A DNA stretch of 64,000 nucleotides from Rhodobacteraceae bacterium M385 (GTDB taxonomy: Bacteria; Pseudomonadota; Alphaproteobacteria; Rhodobacterales; Rhodobacteraceae): the NCBI GenBank assembly GCA_025141835.1, contig CP081102.1, positions 1,984,001-2,048,000 on the forward strand, read 5' to 3'. The position numbers were made by a program, and so were the translations under genes. Of this stretch, positions 50,378 through 58,060 are shown piece by piece (positions within the stretch are counted from its first letter, which is position 1; every line of letters begins with the position of its first letter). Below the pieces are notes generated by a model. That model did no database searches. It saw only the letters and a list, made by a program, of their open reading frames with translations, and was not told the DNA's origin.

Positions 50378-50387
50378 CTGTATACAG
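50378..50387. promoter_or_regulatory. CTGTATACAG palindrome between phosphatase and GntR genes
   Basis: A 10-bp perfect palindrome within CTCTTGAACCTGTATACAG, matching the 49690 copy at most positions. The site sits 23 bp before the phosphatase start and 43 bp before the GntR start, a natural place for control of both. Confidence 0.6.
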
Positions 50388-50429
50388 ATACGCCTATCCG
50401 AATGCAGCCGCAACGCAATCGCACGAAGG

Positions 50430-51038
50430 ATGGCAAAATTGTCAAAACATAACGCCGCGTCCATCGCTGATGCCCTGCGCAAGCGCATTTGCCTTGAGCC
50501 GCCCACCGCTAGTCCGGTGTTGCACGAGCAAGCCCTTGCCGAGGAATTCAGCGTCTCTCGCACTCCCGTGCGGCAGGCGTTGCAGCGTCTCGCCTATGAA
50601 CGCTTGGTCGAAGTACGCTCGGGCGTGGGCACGGTGGTGTCTCCGCTGGATGAAACGCGCCGCGACCTCGACATCGAGCTTGCCTTTTCACTGCTGCGTG
50701 TGGGTGCTGAGATTGAAGGCGACAAGCCGCTGTCGGTTGAAGCCAATGCCTATATCGTCGCGCTGGAGCGCCAAGTCAGCAACACCGATGCCATTGATCT
50801 TGAAACCAATTATAAGATCCGTGCCACGTCCCTGACGGTGATTAGCCAAGAGATGACAAGTGACATTCTGGCCGAGGCGTTAAAAGCGGCCCTGTGGCGT
50901 TTATTCCGCTGGCGGATGGCCGAGGCGGCGCAATCGGCAGACGGCAAAGACAGCCGCCTGCCCGAAGTGATGGAGCGGATGGCCAACGCCACCCGGATCG
51001 GCACCGTGCGCGCGCTTTTGGAAGCCCAACTGCCCTAA
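50430..51038 (+). CDS. GntR-family transcriptional regulator
   Basis: The 202-residue regulator has a GntR winged helix (about 10-75, EQALAEEFSVSRTPVRQALQRLAYERLVEV) and a shorter, less conserved C-terminal helical domain (about 85-200) of FCD-like size. The usual FCD metal histidines are not obvious. It is divergent from the phosphatase gene and probably binds the TGTATACA palindromes. The tmRNA gene follows on the same strand. Confidence 0.88.
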   Translation: MAKLSKHNAASIADALRKRICLEPPTASPVLHEQALAEEFSVSRTPVRQALQRLAYERLVEVRSGVGTVVSPLDETRRDLDIELAFSLLRVGAEIEGDKPLSVEANAYIVALERQVSNTDAIDLETNYKIRATSLTVISQEMTSDILAEALKAALWRLFRWRMAEAAQSADGKDSRLPEVMERMANATRIGTVRALLEAQLP

Positions 51039-51059
51039 CCGCCCCTTGATCGCAGAGGC

Positions 51060-51412
51060 GCAGCCGCCTATGTGTTACCTGTTCCTTCGGGGACTATGGA
51101 CATAAACGCGCTCGTAATAAGCGGATCGGACCCGGGGGCGGTACCCGGCGACTCCACCAAATCCCAATCTTGGGGCCCCGTCATTTGCGGGTTGGCTATG
51201 GGGTCGAAATAGGATCGACGAACGTCTAAAGGGGTTAGCTTTGTCCCGGTGAGATACCACCGTTATCGGTTCACATCGTACAGTTGCAAATGACAACCGT
51301 GCTCCGGCAATGGCTATCGCAGCGTAAGCTGTCTTAGTCGCCGACTTTAAGCCCTAACACCTAGCCGTGTTAGGCGGGGTTCGCAGGCACCTGGCAACAG
51401 AAGCCTGCACTT
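51060..51412 (+). ncRNA. ssrA: Circularly permuted two-piece tmRNA
   Basis: tmRNA rescues stalled ribosomes by acting as tRNA-Ala and then as a short message. The acceptor piece comes first and ends CGACTCC-A-CCA at 51149-51159, preceded by a T arm CCGGG-GGCGGTA-CCCGG. An intervening stretch (51160-51199) is removed. The coding piece starts GGGGTCG at 51200, which pairs with CGACTCC and carries the G3-U70 pair recognised by alanyl-tRNA synthetase. The tag frame at 51286-51327 encodes ANDNRAPAMAIAA then TAA. An 8-bp CCTAACAC/GTGTTAGG hairpin (51353-51374) and a GCAGGC/GCCTGC hairpin follow. A TTCG-capped hairpin lies near the 5' end. Outer ends are approximate. Confidence 0.96.
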
Positions 51413-51468
51413 CCTTTCCCCGACATCTTTTCGCGCTTTGATAGCGGGCTCTGATTTGCACGCACCTA

Positions 51469-51503
51469 AAACACAAAACGCCCCACCGTTGCCGGCAGGG
51501 CGC
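51469..51503 (-). terminator. Rho-independent terminator of the VWA-Hint gene
   Basis: Read leftward, GCGCCCTGCCGG pairs with CGGTGGGGCG through a short loop and is followed by TTTTGTGTTTT. It stands 26 bp after the VWA-Hint stop and separates it from the opposing tmRNA gene. Confidence 0.75.
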
Positions 51504-51528
51504 TTGTGGTTCTGGTGGAATGCGCCAT

Positions 51529-53118
51529 TCACTCAGCAGCAGTCATCCGAATGCGGCGCGTGTTCAGCGCGTGACCGTCACGGCCTTTCAGGCCCACACG
51601 GGCGGCGGGCATATCCGCGATGCCTTCTTCCAGTTCAGGGAAAATCGCATATAGCTCGTCGCGCTGAGGCTCGCTCAGGACCGAGACAGTATCCGAGGCC
51701 GGGTGGAAGCTCTCGGTCTCCAACCCTTCGGAATAGATCACCTCGTGGGTGTCAAAGGCGATGTGGAAATATTCCACCCCCTCGGCCCCGCCGTCATCGA
51801 CGCGGATGTCTTGGTCGTTCACCAACGTAAACGCGGGCGTCAGAACGCCTTCGGGGCTGCCGAACAACAGATCGGCCCGCCAATCGCGGACCAAGACCCG
51901 ATGCTGACGCGACAAGCACAGGTCACGCACCGGGGTATCCGGGCCCAAAGCGCCCGCCTTGATGCGGATCGGGCGCAAATCTGGGCGCACGGCCAGCGCG
52001 GCGGCGGGCAGATGCGTCGCCCCAATCCAGCGGATCGCCTGAACGCCGTGGTCACGGGTGACGATCCGGTCGCCCACGCTCAGCTGTTCAACCGCCCGTT
52101 GCCCGGCTGGGGTCAGAATCTGGGTGCCACGGGTGAAGCAAACAAACAGCGGCACGGCAAAACCGCTAACGCTCAGCGCCTCGCCTGTGGGTTCGAAGAC
52201 CGCGCGGACCTCAACATCCAACGAGTCCCCCACATTATAGGGATATCCCGTCACCTCAGCGCAGTCGATGCGCAGGCCCAAGGGCGTTTCGACGATACGC
52301 GGATCATCGGCGGGGATGGTTTCCAGCACCACGCCATTTACCACGATTTCCACATACTCCAGTTCCGGCAGCGGCGGCGGCGCGGTAATCAGCGCCTCTA
52401 GCTGCGTAAGGTCGGTGATCTTGTCGGCCCCGCCCGTGTTGTCGAGGGCATTCAACTGCGTCAGGACCGCGCCCGAGCCGATGCCGATCGCGGTGATATC
52501 GGCGTCAAACTCGTTTTCCAGCTCACTCACTTCGCTGTTGGGGTTGCCCGAGTTCGAGCGCCCGTCAGACAGGAACAACACAAGGTTGTTGTCGTTCGCC
52601 GTGACTTCGCTTTCAGGGCTGTCGTCGGCGTTGCCATCGGTTGTGGTAGCCCGCCATTCGTCCACGACCTCGTCCAGCCCCTGTTCAAAGTTGGTACCGC
52701 CGCCCGCCGTCAGGCTATCGACGGCCGCGTCAAACGCGCCCTGCTCGTTCAGGTTGAAATTGCCAAGGGTGTTGCCGTTGCTGTTGTATTCAATCAGCGT
52801 GATGGTCACGTTTTCGGGGTCGTAGCCCGCATCCATCAGCGATTGGAACACCTGTTTGGCGGCCAGTTTCTCGGCCTCTAGGAAGGTGTCGTTTACGCCG
52901 TCACCATCCACGTCAGAGCCAGAGCTGTTCGCGGTGGAGCCTGACGTATCAATCACCAAAGCCACGTTGATGTCTTGCGTCGAAGCACCTGTCGTGATGT
53001 CTGCACCCACTTCAAAGCTGTCGGTGGCATAGGCAGGAAGCGTCGCGGTCAGGCCCACGTCGATCCCGTTAATAGTGCCGGAGTCGGACCCTGTCTGTGT
53101 ATCGGTAGAAGAAACCAT
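51529..53118 (-). CDS. VWA-Hint domain fusion protein, probably secreted
   Basis: The 529-residue protein begins with an acidic, Thr/Ser/Asp-rich leader without a classical signal peptide. A von Willebrand A domain (about 50-245) has MIDAS residues DTSGS at 57-61, a threonine in GGGTNFEQ and aspartate in LFLSDGRSN; a calcium-type loop DVDGDGVND follows the first motif. After a proline-rich linker and a beta domain (255-320) comes a Hint domain (about 325-475) with nucleophile C327 in VCFTRGTQI and H406 in SRQHRVLV. Hint domains self-cleave at such a cysteine. No secretion genes lie nearby; type I export is inference. The AT-rich 298-bp upstream gap holds its promoter. Confidence 0.86.
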   Translation of the reverse strand: MVSSTDTQTGSDSGTINGIDVGLTATLPAYATDSFEVGADITTGASTQDINVALVIDTSGSTANSSGSDVDGDGVNDTFLEAEKLAAKQVFQSLMDAGYDPENVTITLIEYNSNGNTLGNFNLNEQGAFDAAVDSLTAGGGTNFEQGLDEVVDEWRATTTDGNADDSPESEVTANDNNLVLFLSDGRSNSGNPNSEVSELENEFDADITAIGIGSGAVLTQLNALDNTGGADKITDLTQLEALITAPPPLPELEYVEIVVNGVVLETIPADDPRIVETPLGLRIDCAEVTGYPYNVGDSLDVEVRAVFEPTGEALSVSGFAVPLFVCFTRGTQILTPAGQRAVEQLSVGDRIVTRDHGVQAIRWIGATHLPAAALAVRPDLRPIRIKAGALGPDTPVRDLCLSRQHRVLVRDWRADLLFGSPEGVLTPAFTLVNDQDIRVDDGGAEGVEYFHIAFDTHEVIYSEGLETESFHPASDTVSVLSEPQRDELYAIFPELEEGIADMPAARVGLKGRDGHALNTRRIRMTAAE

Positions 53119-53416
53119 AGCGCACCCCCAGTGGCGATTGTTTCCGATATGGAAAAAGTAACTGTTTTAAAACGATAAATATTGATTATCTGTTAAGAAA
53201 GGGGAAAGCAATTTATCTCGCATCAAGATTGCGTTTGCGGGCGGCCTTGCAGCCGCTCTTGCGTAATTCTCAGGCAGTTTTCGGGCCTTTGCCCCATTGC
53301 TTGGGATGCTCGGCACCTAAAACGGCCGTAGCACCGGTCCACCAAACCGCGCCTTACATCCGCTGGCGAATCTTCTACAATGCCAGTGTCTGCTCAAACG
53401 ATATGGCGAATACGTA
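53119..53416. other. Gene-free gap between divergent VWA-Hint and sspB genes
   Basis: Bases 53140-53220 are strikingly AT-rich for this window and probably hold the promoter of the leftward VWA-Hint gene. The rest (53221-53416) contains no reading frame that looks like a gene and no clear terminator. Promoter elements for sspB were not resolved. Confidence 0.5.
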
Positions 53417-53917
53417 ATGTCCGATACCTCTCCTTCCATCCCCTATGGCCGCCTTATGCATGAGGCCGTCTGCGGCGTGATCCGAGAGGTTTTGAACCGC
53501 GTTGCCAGCGATGGCCTGCCTGGAGAGCACCACTTTTTCATTACCTTCGACACCCGCCACCCCGATGTGGAGCTGGCCGATTGGCTGCACGAAAGATACC
53601 CCGAAGAGATGATGATCGTAATCCAGAACTGGTACGATAATCTGGTCGTTGAGCAAGACGGTTTTGCCATCACGCTCAACTTTGGTGACGCGCCGGAGCG
53701 GTTGGAGATCCCCTTCGATGCCATTGCGACCTTCGTTGACCCCTCGGTGGAATTTGGCTGGCGGTTCGAGCAATCCGATGATGAAGACGGTGGCGATGAT
53801 CCGACACCGCCCTTCGGTGGCCCTGACGATTCCGGTGATGAGCCGGGCGACGGCACCGATAGCCCTGCGCAAGAAGCAGAGGTTGTCAGCCTCGATACCT
53901 TCCGGCGCAATCAATAA
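53417..53917 (+). CDS. sspB: SspB, ClpXP adaptor for ssrA-tagged proteins (alpha type)
   Basis: The 166-residue protein delivers tmRNA-tagged substrates to the ClpXP protease. The folded domain (about 8-115) contains HHFFITFDTRHPDVELADWLHERYPEEM-like blocks and NLVVEQDGFAITLNF, matching alphaproteobacterial SspB. An acidic, proline/glycine-rich linker (115-153) leads to the C-terminal ClpX-binding tail EVVSLDTFRRNQ. Its target RNA gene, ssrA, lies about 2 kb upstream on the same strand. Confidence 0.93.
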   Translation: MSDTSPSIPYGRLMHEAVCGVIREVLNRVASDGLPGEHHFFITFDTRHPDVELADWLHERYPEEMMIVIQNWYDNLVVEQDGFAITLNFGDAPERLEIPFDAIATFVDPSVEFGWRFEQSDDEDGGDDPTPPFGGPDDSGDEPGDGTDSPAQEAEVVSLDTFRRNQ

Positions 53918-53956
53918 ACCACCCCTTGCCCTCCGGCTTTCAAGGATGACCGCCCC

Positions 53957-54514
53957 ATGGCCTCCAGTGATTTCGCGCTCTTCATGGGGCAATTGCTGCG
54001 GCGGCCCCACCAGATTGTGGCCCTTGCCCCCTCCTCGCGCGGGCTCTGCGAAGAAATGGCGCGGGAGCTTGACCCCGCCAAAGGCCCCGTTGTGGAACTG
54101 GGCGCAGGCACGGGCAATATCACAAAGGCCATTCTGGATGCCGGGATCGCGCCCAAAGACTGCCATTCGATTGAGATGAACCCTGACTTCTGTGACCGCC
54201 TCCGGTCTCGGTTTCCCGGCTTGAGCGTCCATCAGATGAGCGCGGGCGATTGCGGCACCCTGCCCCTGAGTGGTGTGCAGGCGGTCGTGTCAGGCCTGCC
54301 GCTGTTGTCGATGCCCACGCAATTGCAACGCGATATATTAAGCGGGTTTACCACGCTGGTCGCCCCGGGCGGCGACTATGTTCAGTTCACCTATGGCCCC
54401 AAGCCCCCCGTCACCAAAACGGTGCGCGATGAATTGGGCCTGACATGGCGCAAGAGCCACAAGATTTGGTGGAACATGCCCCCCGCGCGCGTGTATCGTT
54501 TTTCTCAAACGTAA
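53957..54514 (+). CDS. PmtA-like SAM-dependent methyltransferase
   Basis: The 185-residue protein has the SAM motif VVELGAGTGNITKAIL and a preceding APSSRGL block typical of the rhizobial-type phospholipid N-methyltransferase branch. PmtA makes phosphatidylcholine by methylating phosphatidylethanolamine; an rRNA-dimethylase-like function is less likely because of the small size and motif. ATG 53957 is the reasonable start. It lies 39 bp after sspB and 68 bp before fumC. Confidence 0.78.
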   Translation: MASSDFALFMGQLLRRPHQIVALAPSSRGLCEEMARELDPAKGPVVELGAGTGNITKAILDAGIAPKDCHSIEMNPDFCDRLRSRFPGLSVHQMSAGDCGTLPLSGVQAVVSGLPLLSMPTQLQRDILSGFTTLVAPGGDYVQFTYGPKPPVTKTVRDELGLTWRKSHKIWWNMPPARVYRFSQT

Positions 54515-54582
54515 AGCTGTCGCATTGCTCTGACGCAGCGGCGCGGCTAAACGGCATACAAATGCATACCGGAGACATGCCC

Positions 54583-55971
54583 ATGACCACCACCCGCACC
54601 GAGACCGACAGCTTTGGCCCGTTAGAGGTTCCCTCTGACAAGTATTGGGGCGCTCAAACGCAGCGTTCGATCATGAACTTCCCGATTGGGTGGGAAAAGC
54701 AGCCCGTGGCCGTTGTCCGCGCCCTTGGCGTGATCAAACGCGCCTGTGCTGAGGCGAACATCGCCCGTGGGAAACTGGACGGCATCGGCGACGCGATGCT
54801 TGAGGCCGCGCAAGAGGTGATCGACGGCAAGCTGGACGATAACTTCCCGCTGGTCGTGTGGCAGACGGGCTCTGGCACGCAATCCAACATGAACTCCAAT
54901 GAAGTGATCGCGAACCGCGCGATTGAAATTCTGGGCGGTGTGATCGGATCGAAAGATCCCGTTCACCCCAACGATCACTGCAATATGGGGCAGTCCTCCA
55001 ACGACACCTTCCCCACCGCAATGCATATCGCGACCGCTATGACGGCGCGGGACGTGACCCTGCCCGGCCTGCGCAAGCTGCATGCCTGTCTGGTAGAGAA
55101 AGTGGCCGAGTTTGACGGCATCATCAAGATCGGGCGCACCCACACGATGGACGCCACGCCCCTGACGCTGGCGCAGGAATTCGGCGGCTACGCCCATCAG
55201 GTCGCCAAGTCGATTGAACGGGTGGAAACGGCCCTTGGTGATATTTACGAGCTGGCCCAAGGCGGCACCGCCGTAGGCACCGGCCTCAACACTCCGGTCG
55301 GATGGGGTGAGGAAGTTGCCGCCAACATGGCGCGGATCACCGGTTTGCCGTTTGTCACCGCCCCCAACAAGTTCGAGGCGCTCGCCGCCCACGACGCGAT
55401 GGTCGCCATGTCGGGCGCGATGAAAACCACCGCCGCCGCGCTCTTCAAGATCGCCAACGACATCCGCCTGCTCGGCTCTGGCCCGCGCTGCGGCTTGGGT
55501 GAATTGATGTTGCCGGAAAATGAGCCCGGCTCCTCCATCATGCCCGGCAAAGTGAACCCCACCCAGTGCGAGGCCATGACCCAGGTCTGCGCCCATGTCA
55601 TCGGCAACGACGCGGCCGTTGGTTTCGCCGGATCGCAAGGCCATTTTGAGCTGAACGTCTACAAGCCGATGATGGCCTACAACGTCCTGCAATCCATGCA
55701 ACTTGTGGGCGATGCCTGCGTGGCCTTCACCGACAATTGCGTCGCTGGGATCAAGGCAGACGTTGTGCGGATCGAGAAGATCATGAACGAGTCGCTCATG
55801 CTGGTGACGGCGCTGGCACCGACCATCGGCTACGACAACGCCACCACAGTTGCCAAGACCGCCCACAAAAACGGCACCACCCTCAAGCAAGAGGCCATCG
55901 CCTTGGGCTTCGTGGATGAAGAAACCTTCGACAAGGTCGTCCGCCCCGAGCAGATGATCGGCCCGAAGTAA
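54583..55971 (+). CDS. fumC: Class II fumarate hydratase
   Basis: FumC (462 residues) interconverts fumarate and malate in the TCA cycle as a cytoplasmic tetramer without Fe-S. The signature GSSIMPGKVNPTQCE is intact, as are SGTQSNMNSNEVIANRA and HPNDHCNMGQSSNDTFPTAMH. A GGAGA site lies seven bases before ATG 54583; ATG 54577 is too close to it, and the open frame to 54445 is only a run-on. The DUF4169 gene follows by 6 bp. Confidence 0.97.
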   Translation: MTTTRTETDSFGPLEVPSDKYWGAQTQRSIMNFPIGWEKQPVAVVRALGVIKRACAEANIARGKLDGIGDAMLEAAQEVIDGKLDDNFPLVVWQTGSGTQSNMNSNEVIANRAIEILGGVIGSKDPVHPNDHCNMGQSSNDTFPTAMHIATAMTARDVTLPGLRKLHACLVEKVAEFDGIIKIGRTHTMDATPLTLAQEFGGYAHQVAKSIERVETALGDIYELAQGGTAVGTGLNTPVGWGEEVAANMARITGLPFVTAPNKFEALAAHDAMVAMSGAMKTTAAALFKIANDIRLLGSGPRCGLGELMLPENEPGSSIMPGKVNPTQCEAMTQVCAHVIGNDAAVGFAGSQGHFELNVYKPMMAYNVLQSMQLVGDACVAFTDNCVAGIKADVVRIEKIMNESLMLVTALAPTIGYDNATTVAKTAHKNGTTLKQEAIALGFVDEETFDKVVRPEQMIGPK

Positions 55972-55977
55972 GCAGCC

Positions 55978-56160
55978 ATGGCGGACAAGCCCATCAACCT
56001 TAATCGCGTGCGCAAGGATCGCGCACGCGATGCGGCCAAGCGAAGCGCGGACGAGAATGCCGTGAAGCATGGCCGCACAAGGGCCGAGCGTGATCTGGAA
56101 GCCGCGCGTAAGGCCTTGGCCGAAAAGCGGCTTGAGGGGCATGTCCGCGACGATGATTGA
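55978..56160 (+). CDS. DUF4169-family small protein
   Basis: The 60-residue product is highly charged (KPINLNRVRKDRARDAAKRSADENAVKHGRT... ) and matches my memory of DUF4169, an alphaproteobacterial family of unknown function often seen after fumC. It is probably helical. Its end overlaps the ribbon-helix-helix gene start. Confidence 0.82.
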   Translation: MADKPINLNRVRKDRARDAAKRSADENAVKHGRTRAERDLEAARKALAEKRLEGHVRDDD

Positions 56161-56380
56161 CGCCCGCCCCCGCAAACGTTCCCTCACCCTGCAAGGGCAT
56201 CGCACGTCGGTGTCGCTCGAGGATGCCTTCTGGATCGAATTGCAAGCGATTGCGACGGACCGGGGGCTATCGGTCAACGCGCTGGTGGCTGAAATTGATG
56301 CGGCCCGCGGCGTCAGTGCGGGTCTGGCCTCGGCCATTCGTGTCTATGTGCTGAAGGCTGCAAAATCTGAGCTGCCTTAA
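56153..56380 (+). CDS. Ribbon-helix-helix domain protein
   Basis: The 75-residue product (MIDARPRKRSLTL start) has a beta strand and two helices of the ribbon-helix-helix type, with SLEDAFWIELQAIATDRGLSVNALVAEID. Such small proteins bind DNA as dimers, but this branch is uncharacterised. An ATG at 56141 would add four residues. It overlaps the DUF4169 stop by 8 bp. The two genes form a fixed pair behind fumC. Confidence 0.8.
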   Translation: MIDARPRKRSLTLQGHRTSVSLEDAFWIELQAIATDRGLSVNALVAEIDAARGVSAGLASAIRVYVLKAAKSELP

Positions 56381-56415
56381 GTCACTGTTAAGCTCGGCCC
56401 AGTAACGTTTGCTCC

Positions 56416-56706
56416 ATGACAGCAAGTACGCCCACACGTGATCCTTCCGAAACATGGATTGAACAGACCTTCGATTGCCCCGGCGTACATAGCGGCGGCA
56501 TGTTCCGTATCTCGGTCAAGGCGGTGCGACGGGGTGCAGGGATGGATCGGTTCAAAAAAGAACTGGATCGGCGCAAGTTTCGGGCGCTGGAAAACGACGG
56601 CAATATTGTCGTGTTTTGCAATACGTTACCTGTAGCCATTCTGGCCTCCGGACCCGGTCGTGGGAAGCCGCCCCCCGGTACCACCGCAACAACTACCGGC
56701 GGCTAA
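56416..56706 (+). CDS. Hypothetical small protein
   Basis: The 96-residue product has no recognised domain; it contains a FDCPGVHSGGMFRISVKAVRRG segment and ends in a proline, glycine and threonine tail. It overlaps the convergent P450 stop by 14 bp. A weak ribosome site precedes ATG 56416. It could be genuine or a chance frame; conservation would decide. Confidence 0.45.
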   Translation: MTASTPTRDPSETWIEQTFDCPGVHSGGMFRISVKAVRRGAGMDRFKKELDRRKFRALENDGNIVVFCNTLPVAILASGPGRGKPPPGTTATTTGG

Positions 56707-58060
56707 CGCGAAGCCGGATGCCATCCTTGGCCCGCACTGTCAGATAAGCGACGGGCACAGGATCATCCCCTTCGATCCGCTCAAATCGAAATGCGCGCAG
56801 AAGCATCGCCAGCAACAACACCCCCTCCACCATGGCAAAGCCAGCCCCGGTGCAAACCCTCGCCCCGGCAGAGAACGGAATAAACGCCTCGCGCATACAG
56901 GTCTTGCCGTTTTCCGTATGCCAGCGCCCCGGGTCGAAGCCATCGGGGTTATCCCAGAGACGGTCTTGTCGATGCAGGTGCCAAGGCGAGATCACCACCT
57001 GGCTGCCGCGCTTCACAGGCCGCTTGCGAAACGTCTCGGGGCATGTGGTTTCGCGCACCATCATGGGAACCGGCGGATAAAGGCGTAGCGCCTCACGGAA
57101 CACGTCGCGGGTCAGTTTCAGTTTTGACACAACTGCAAAGTCCGCGACATCGGGCAGGCCCGACGCCTCCTCTGCCAGTCTATCCTGCCACTCCGGGTAG
57201 CGTGCCAACAGATACAGCGCCCACCCAAGGGCCGAGGCGGATGTCTCATGGCCCGCCAGAAAGAAGATCGCGACCTGATCGACCATCTCTTGGGTGGTAA
57301 ACCTCTCTCCGGTCTCAGGATCGGCGGTCGTCATGATCTTGGTCGCCAAATCATCGGGGGCGTTGCCCGCTTCAATCTCAACCATGCGAGCCGCGATTAA
57401 CTTGGTCAGCAACGCGCGAATACTTCTCGCGGTATCTCGTGTCTCTGCACGATGCCCGCGAGGGAACCAGCGCGGGAGGCGGATAAAAGCGGCCGCGTTC
57501 AGGATCGGTTGGGTGCGCTGATAGGCGCGAAATTCGTGGAACACCCGGCCCGCAATATCGGCCTCTATAGGCAGCGAAAACAACGTGCGGAAGATGACGT
57601 CGGCTGCCGCGTGGGACATTTCCTCTTCAATCTCAATGGGGGTAGCGGGCTCGTGCAGACCCTCACCCATCCGCGCCACCGCCGCTTCGCCTGCCGCCCA
57701 CATCGCCGGGAACGTGTCGCGCAGTCGCCCGCCTTCAAACGCCGGGTCGATGATCCTGCGCTGGCGTTTCCATGTCTCCCCATTGGTAAGGAAGACACTG
57801 TTGCCCAAAAGCGGCCGCAACCCCTCGCCCACCCGGTCCGACTTCGGAAAGTCCATCGGCCGCGCCTTCAGGACTTCGTCCACCAAAGCGGGCTCGTTCA
57901 CCATGTAAGACCGGAAAAACGGCGTGCGGAACTCGGCCATCCACGCGTGGTAAAGCCGCGCCGGTTGCGCCGACAGGATATCTTCGCGAAACAGCCGCAT
58001 GTAGCGCCAAAGTGACACGCGATCCGCACGCGCTGGCGGCTTGGGGGGAAGATCGCTCAT
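56693..58060 (-). CDS. Cytochrome P450
   Basis: The 455-residue heme monooxygenase has the I-helix AGHETS, the ExxR in EALRLYPP, and the heme-binding cysteine in FSAGARVCTGAGF. No membrane anchor is seen, so it is a soluble bacterial type that needs ferredoxin and reductase partners, which are not in the window. Its ATG overlaps the stop of the upstream hydrolase gene by 4 bp. The substrate is unknown. Confidence 0.93.
   Translation of the reverse strand: MSDLPPKPPARADRVSLWRYMRLFREDILSAQPARLYHAWMAEFRTPFFRSYMVNEPALVDEVLKARPMDFPKSDRVGEGLRPLLGNSVFLTNGETWKRQRRIIDPAFEGGRLRDTFPAMWAAGEAAVARMGEGLHEPATPIEIEEEMSHAAADVIFRTLFSLPIEADIAGRVFHEFRAYQRTQPILNAAAFIRLPRWFPRGHRAETRDTARSIRALLTKLIAARMVEIEAGNAPDDLATKIMTTADPETGERFTTQEMVDQVAIFFLAGHETSASALGWALYLLARYPEWQDRLAEEASGLPDVADFAVVSKLKLTRDVFREALRLYPPVPMMVRETTCPETFRKRPVKRGSQVVISPWHLHRQDRLWDNPDGFDPGRWHTENGKTCMREAFIPFSAGARVCTGAGFAMVEGVLLLAMLLRAFRFERIEGDDPVPVAYLTVRAKDGIRLRVSRR

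Noticed and set aside
51075..51296. A 73-codon frame antisense to the tmRNA gene
   Set aside because: The bases are fully explained by the tmRNA acceptor and coding pieces.
54622..56337. A 571-codon open frame antisense to fumC and the small genes after it
   Set aside because: fumC on the other strand is certain. The antisense product is rich in His, Gly and Arg with no motif.
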